Both the position numbers and the translations under genes were made by a program. A stretch of DNA of 64,000 nt from the NCBI GenBank assembly GCA_028281045.1, contig JANQKP010000001.1:62001-126000 (forward strand), given 5' to 3'. Shown piece by piece: positions 59,881 through 64,000 of this stretch. This stretch comes from Candidatus Altimarinota bacterium. Lineage in GTDB: Bacteria > Patescibacteriota > Gracilibacteria > UM-FILTER-43-11. The stretch's first letter is position 1. Each line of letters begins with the position of its first letter. Below the pieces are notes generated by a model that searched no databases, was not told the DNA's origin, and was given only the letters and a program-made list of their open reading frames with translations.

Positions 59881-60324
59881 CTAGCAGGTCAGCGGGCTCG
59901 CCCCTGGTCGGAAAGTGAGGCGCTCAATTTGAGCCGCCAACCATTCTCCAACACGGGCTTGAAGCACCAAGAGTTTGTGCATTGACAACCCCGTTTGACC
60001 CTGAGTTTGCCGCCTAATTTGTTGATCGGGGCGCACCGTAGTCCAAGAAAGGGTTGTTGTCATCGTGCTCCATAGGCCGGAGCTGGCCACCATCTGCATT
60101 AATCCTCGCAGTTGGGTTTTCATCGTCGCCACAGCGGCGCCGAGGACAGGGATTGAAAGAACTTCCTGCATGACACCTTCATAAATTCGCAGTGTCATTT
60201 GCAGGGGCGAAATGTGAGAGACCTGCTGCGGTCCCGTTCCTTTGGGAATCAGCATCGCCAGTCCCACGAACAAGGTCGATAGAATCGACATGACCAAAGC
60301 TTGGCCTCGTGTTCGTACTGTCAT
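59881..60324 (-). CDS. GC-rich outlier gene: small exported or membrane protein
   Basis: 147 residues. A basic start then one hydrophobic segment (RGQALVMSILSTLFVGLAMLI), reminiscent of the N-terminus of Tad/Flp-type pseudopilins. The rest is a soluble region rich in Gln, Met and Thr. GGAGGGAGG lies upstream at usable spacing, unlike most genes here. Base composition is visibly more GC-rich than its surroundings, so it is probably a recent arrival. Function unknown; the weak pseudopilin resemblance is the only lead. Confidence 0.55.
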   Translation of the reverse strand: MTVRTRGQALVMSILSTLFVGLAMLIPKGTGPQQVSHISPLQMTLRIYEGVMQEVLSIPVLGAAVATMKTQLRGLMQMVASSGLWSTMTTTLSWTTVRPDQQIRRQTQGQTGLSMHKLLVLQARVGEWLAAQIERLTFRPGASPLTC

Positions 60325-60612
60325 AGAGGTTTTCCTCCCTCCGTTTGGTTTATGGAAAAGAACAAAAGAACAATTTTGTGTCGTAGCTACCTAACACCTC
60401 GTTGCGGCTATATAGGACGTAGTAGATAGTAAAAAAATGAGGATTAGAGAGCAAAAGAGCGACACTTTTAATACGAACGTTATCAACTTCGAATTTGACT
60501 GTCAAATAATATGTATATATTAATTTGATCCCCAAAAAAACTTGGATTTTAATAAATTTATGCTAAAATTTAGTAAATTTGTTTTATTTAAGCTAAAAAT
60601 TAGCCTTTAAAA
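60325..60612. other. 288-bp intergenic region upstream of ddl
   Basis: No gene or RNA recognised. The half nearest ddl is very AT-rich and holds two near-identical palindromes, CTAAAATTTAG (60563-60573) and CTAAAAATTAG (60593-60603). Their centres are 30 bases apart (about three helical turns), and the second is 9 bases before the ATG. They look like paired operator sites or small hairpins. Confidence 0.45.
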
Positions 60613-62988
60613 ATGAGCAAAAAATTAAAAGTAGCGATTTTATGTGGGGGTCCTTCAGCTGAAAGAGGAATTTCTCTAAACAGTGCTAGAAGCGTTTGTG
60701 ATCATTTGCAATCGGAAACCATTGAAGTGGTTCCGATTTATTTTGATCACCTTAAAAGAGCTTATGAAATCTCTCGTGGACAGCTTTATAGCAATACTCC
60801 CAGCGATTTCGACTTTAAATTACATCAATCGGGCAAACCGCTTTCTAAAGAGCAACTTAAAAAGAAATTAAAATCGGTAGACATTGCCTTTCCTGCCATG
60901 CATGGAACCTTTGGAGAAGATGGGGGAGTGCAACGTATGCTAGAAAAGTTTGGCGTTCCTTATGTAGGTAGCCCGGTAGAAGCTTGTAAACGCGCTTTCG
61001 ATAAATACGAAGCCAATGAATACATCAAAGAGCATGGGTTTTACACACTTCCAAGCACCGTGCTTAAAGGACATTTAAAAGATCATAAGAAAGTGCTCGA
61101 TAAATTCTTTAAAGAGCACAACATTAAACGGGCTGCCGTAAAGCCAGCCACCGGTGGATCTAGTATTGGGGTAGAATCCGTTTCTACCGTAAAAGAAGCC
61201 CTGGAAGCTTCGCACAGAATATTCAGCAAGCGTTTAGACACCCGCGTGGTGGTAGAACCTTTTTGTAAAGGAATAGAATTCACTGTAATCATTTTACAGA
61301 ACCGCTTTGGTTTACCTGTAGCGGTGCTGCCAACCGAAATGGAACTGTCTTACGATGACCATGAAATCTTTGATTACCGTAAAAAGTATTTAGCCACGCG
61401 TCAGGTGACTTATCACTGCCCACCGCGTTTTGATAACGACACCATTGAAAAAATACAGATTCAGGCAGAGCAGCTCTTTCAGCTGCTGGGCATGAGAGAC
61501 TTTGCCCGTTTCGATGGTTGGCTACTTCCAGATGGAAACATCTGGTTCTCAGATTTCAATCCTATTTCTGGAATGGAGCAAAACAGTTTCTTGTTCATGC
61601 AAACCTCTCAAATTGGCATGAGCCATAAAGACTTACTGCGTTACGTAGTAAAGCAAGCGTGTAGGCGTTATGACATCAATTTCCCAGAAGAAAAGAAAGA
61701 GACGAAGAAAAAGAAACACGTGAATGTTTTATTCGGAGGTAAGAGCGCCGAAAGACAAGTGTCGCTCATGAGCGGAACCAATGTATGGCTGAAGCTAAGA
61801 CAATCTAAAAAATATGAACCACACCCTTATTTACTCGATGAAAATCACAATGTGTGGAAGCTGCCTTACTTTATGACGCTAAACCATACGGTGGAAGAAG
61901 TGCGTGAAGTGGCAGAGCATGCCAAGAAAGATGAAGACAGGCTGCACAGATTAAAAGAAAGGGTGTATGCCAAGTTAAACCTAGAGCCCAATACAGCTAC
62001 AGAGCCTTTTTTCTATCCAGAAAAAATGCCTTTAAAAGATTTCATCAAAAAATCAGATTATGTTTTTATTGGACTGCATGGAGGTATTGGGGAAAATGGA
62101 GAACTTCAGGCCATGCTTGAAAAAGCAGGCCTAAAACACAATGGTTCAGATACCAAAGGATCACTCTTGGGTATGAACAAATACGAAACGGCCAAAGCCA
62201 TAGAGCATTTAGAAAAAGATGGCATGTATACCGCGAAGAAAAAGATTATGAAGGTAGAGGATTTTAAATCGTTTAAAGCTTTAGATTACAAAAGATTATT
62301 CACGCAACTTAAAAAAGAACTGGGTAGCCGAACCTTAATTGTAAAACCGATTGGAGATGGATGTAGTGCAGGGATTGCGAGGCTCTTTGGTCCAAAATCG
62401 CTTCAGATTTACATAGAGCATGCAGAAAGAGGTGAGGCCTGCATTCCAGCAGGAATGATGCAAGAACAAGAGAGCATCATTGAAATGCCACCACGAAAAA
62501 TGAAAGAGCTCATGTTTGAGCAGTATATCAGTACAGATCAAACACGAGTAGTAAACGACAAATTAAAATGGACACGTAAATGTGATTTCATTGAAATCAC
62601 TATGGGGCTCATTGGACCTAAAGGAAAAATGAAAGCCATGAATCCAAGTTTAACCGTGGCCTCTGGACACATTCTTTCTTTAGAAGAAAAATTCCAAGGG
62701 GGAACGGGGGTGAATATTACTCCACCACCACAGCCTTATGTAAAAGCGAGTGCGACTAAAAAAGCGAAGGAGCGCATGGAAAAAGTAGCAAAAGCCTTGG
62801 GGCTAGGGGGTTATGCTCGTATTGATGCCTTTATGCATGTGAAAACCGGAGAGCTCATTATTATTGAGGCCAACACATTACCTGGTCTCACCGCCTCAAC
62901 GGTGATCTATCATCAGGCTTTAGAAGAAAAGCCTTCGATGTATCCAACCGATTTCTTAGAAAAAATAATTGAAGTGAGTGGCTACTAA
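60613..62988 (+). CDS. ddl: Double D-alanine-D-alanine ligase (two ATP-grasp units in one chain)
   Basis: 791 residues, more than twice a usual Ddl (about 310-370). Unit 1 (about 1-355) has LCGGPSAERGISLNSA, MHGTFGEDGG, KPATGGSSIGV, EPFCKGIEFTV and the metal site FARFDGW...SDFNPISGM (Asp where Glu is usual, Asn kept). A Lys-rich linker follows. Unit 2 (about 368-791) has LFGGKSAERQVSLMSG, LHGGIGENGELQ, KPIGDGCSAGI and YARIDAF...IIEANTLPGLTAS, with an extra insertion before its ATP-binding part. Both look potentially active. It makes the D-Ala-D-Ala end of peptidoglycan precursors; one unit may have another substrate or role. Confidence 0.88.
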   Translation: MSKKLKVAILCGGPSAERGISLNSARSVCDHLQSETIEVVPIYFDHLKRAYEISRGQLYSNTPSDFDFKLHQSGKPLSKEQLKKKLKSVDIAFPAMHGTFGEDGGVQRMLEKFGVPYVGSPVEACKRAFDKYEANEYIKEHGFYTLPSTVLKGHLKDHKKVLDKFFKEHNIKRAAVKPATGGSSIGVESVSTVKEALEASHRIFSKRLDTRVVVEPFCKGIEFTVIILQNRFGLPVAVLPTEMELSYDDHEIFDYRKKYLATRQVTYHCPPRFDNDTIEKIQIQAEQLFQLLGMRDFARFDGWLLPDGNIWFSDFNPISGMEQNSFLFMQTSQIGMSHKDLLRYVVKQACRRYDINFPEEKKETKKKKHVNVLFGGKSAERQVSLMSGTNVWLKLRQSKKYEPHPYLLDENHNVWKLPYFMTLNHTVEEVREVAEHAKKDEDRLHRLKERVYAKLNLEPNTATEPFFYPEKMPLKDFIKKSDYVFIGLHGGIGENGELQAMLEKAGLKHNGSDTKGSLLGMNKYETAKAIEHLEKDGMYTAKKKIMKVEDFKSFKALDYKRLFTQLKKELGSRTLIVKPIGDGCSAGIARLFGPKSLQIYIEHAERGEACIPAGMMQEQESIIEMPPRKMKELMFEQYISTDQTRVVNDKLKWTRKCDFIEITMGLIGPKGKMKAMNPSLTVASGHILSLEEKFQGGTGVNITPPPQPYVKASATKKAKERMEKVAKALGLGGYARIDAFMHVKTGELIIIEANTLPGLTASTVIYHQALEEKPSMYPTDFLEKIIEVSGY

Positions 62989-63004
62989 TTGTTAATATGC
63001 AGTC

Positions 63005-63625
63005 ATGAGTTTATTAAATAGAGATCCAAAAAGTTTTATTGTGACAGGGTTTACCGCTCTTATTGAGTTTGGAAACCACTACTTTACTCTAGCGAGTTGG
63101 CTGTTTAGATATGACAAAAACATCTTCAAGAAAGTAGAGATCATGATGATAACGCTCACTTTACTTTGTATATGGCTGCTTCTGAACGTACACAATTTTA
63201 CAGGAACGCCACTACTTCTTATTGAGCTATTTATGGCCCAGCGGGTTCTAGAGTATCTCATTGTTTATTCTCGTTCATTTATTCTTAATCGCGGAAGAAT
63301 CTTCACAGATTTCCACCATGATGTGAATAGGGGAGAGTGGCTTATTGTTATGTTCTTCATGAGTCTCACCCAGGTTACCGTAGCTTTTGCCACGTGGTAT
63401 CGCATTATTTCTTTAAGAACAGAAGGGGCCTTTACCGTGGCTCTAGATACTATGGATAGCTTCTACTTTAGCGTTATGACTTTCTTAACCGTAGGTTACG
63501 GAGATATTACTCCGGTAACCACACTCGCTAAAAGCGTAAGCATGTTCCAAGGGGCGCTGTATTTTTACACCCTTCTTATTGTGCTTAACGGTCTTATTTC
63601 TATGCACTTTTTACACAATAAATAA
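63005..63625 (+). CDS. Two-pore-domain-like potassium channel subunit
   Basis: 206 residues. Four hydrophobic segments. The last two frame a pore loop with the selectivity filter TVGYGDITP (about 160-168), in the Ion_trans_2 layout. The N-terminal pair of helices is less typical. There is no cytoplasmic RCK domain, so gating is unknown. It starts 16 bases after ddl, and its end overlaps by 15 bases the end of the convergent gene. Confidence 0.87.
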   Translation: MSLLNRDPKSFIVTGFTALIEFGNHYFTLASWLFRYDKNIFKKVEIMMITLTLLCIWLLLNVHNFTGTPLLLIELFMAQRVLEYLIVYSRSFILNRGRIFTDFHHDVNRGEWLIVMFFMSLTQVTVAFATWYRIISLRTEGAFTVALDTMDSFYFSVMTFLTVGYGDITPVTTLAKSVSMFQGALYFYTLLIVLNGLISMHFLHNK

Positions 63626-64000
63626 GTGTATGAAAGCTAAGATAATCGGCTGGTGAATCAAATAAATCACCAGCGCTTTTTGACCTACTTTTCCAAGTAA
63701 ATTCGTTTCACCTGTTTTAAAGAGCTTGGCCTTATCTAAAACATGAGCCAGGGTAATTCCAACAAGGGGAACACCGAGCCATGGGATAATGGGAAAGTAA
63801 TCTACCGTGGCAAAAGAAGTAGGATAAAAACCAAAAGGAATAAGCAGGCTCGTTTCTACATAAGGGGCTGTGAACACACTAAAAACATAAAGGCCTACGG
63901 CAGTCACTAAAGATATCAGTGGCATTCTTACTAGAAGTGCTCCAATTAAAATACTTACGCTAATAAAATGTAGGGCTCCAAAGCGAATGTAGTCGGCAGG
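63611..64000 (-). CDS. Membrane acyltransferase-like protein (DUF1624/HGSNAT type), C-terminal part
   Basis: Open to the window edge: 129 residues visible, reading in frame from base 64000. Four or five membrane helices. IRFGALHFISVSILIG and YLIHQPIILAF near the end match the DUF1624/heparan-alpha-glucosaminide acetyltransferase-like family, which moves acetyl groups across the membrane onto sugars. The start lies beyond the window. Confidence 0.68.
   Translation of the reverse strand, partial: PADYIRFGALHFISVSILIGALLVRMPLISLVTAVGLYVFSVFTAPYVETSLLIPFGFYPTSFATVDYFPIIPWLGVPLVGITLAHVLDKAKLFKTGETNLLGKVGQKALVIYLIHQPIILAFIHLFIV

Noticed and set aside
1-64000. Alternative genetic code with TGA as glycine
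   Set aside because: Genes as long as 1340 codons contain no in-frame TGA, and the two TGA codons that occur stand exactly at normal protein ends. Standard code with rare TGA fits better.
1-64000. CRISPR arrays, insertion sequences and prophage
   Set aside because: No regularly spaced repeats, transposase, integrase or phage structural genes were seen.

Overview
The window reads as a chromosome segment of a Candidate Phyla Radiation (Patescibacteria) bacterium, most likely near the Peregrinibacteria/Gracilibacteria branch. This is an inference from gene content and style, not from a marker search. Supporting signs are very compact gene spacing, almost no Shine-Dalgarno sequences, promoters placed directly against start codons, a VirB2/TrbC-like pilin, Cys-rich secreted proteins with GG-x-C motifs, S-layer homology proteins, and many lineage-specific unknown genes. 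The standard code fits: long ORFs contain no in-frame TGA. TGA is nevertheless almost unused as a stop; only trpS and the phosphohexomutase end in it.

Layout. 1-2.8 kb: end of obg, then a divergent pair, a fused N-acetylglutamate synthase/kinase and pth. The arginine gene is preceded by a complete transcription attenuator: a 24-residue leader peptide with four consecutive Arg codons, three mutually exclusive hairpins and a U-tract. 2.8-7 kb: a run of exported proteins (two lipoproteins, DUF3179, a repeat protein, a VanW-like SLH protein). 7-9 kb: rRNA modification operon (RluB/RsuA family, rsmG, rlmE). 9-12.5 kb: HAD protein, pyrG, trpS. 12.6-19 kb: STAS protein, KefB-type antiporter, EamA transporter, nucleotidyltransferase-like protein, and a uvrC carrying an inserted acetyltransferase domain. 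19-24 kb: OLD-family nuclease, dus, trmB and an unknown gene behind a well-formed promoter/operator. 24-32 kb: YtxH-histone-like fusion, proton pyrophosphatase and the sufCBDSU operon. 32-39 kb: a divergently arranged cluster of unknown function with a large Ycf46-like AAA+ coiled-coil ATPase, a radical SAM protein and two unknown proteins.

39-49 kb: SLH-CAP protein, aldehyde dehydrogenase, acetolactate synthase-type enzyme, a MacAB-like exporter, PRC-barrel protein, small membrane proteins, pilin-like protein and a receiver domain. 49-53.3 kb: tRNAs Tyr, Pro, Thr, Thr and Ser, RNase P RNA, a polyprenyl-phosphate sugar transferase, bL33, bL28 and unknown genes. 53.3-58.3 kb: site-2 protease, a candidate structured RNA, a nickel superoxide dismutase locus, NUDIX, smpB, recR, VanW and YtxH. 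58.3-64 kb: phosphohexomutase, a GC-rich outlier gene with a strong ribosome binding site, a double-length D-Ala-D-Ala ligase, a potassium channel and a truncated membrane acyltransferase.

Two architectural habits recur. Genes in operons are often joined by a one-base TAATG or TAGTG overlap rather than ATGA. Convergent genes often share a CTAG in which both TAG stops overlap. Both fit avoidance of TGA.
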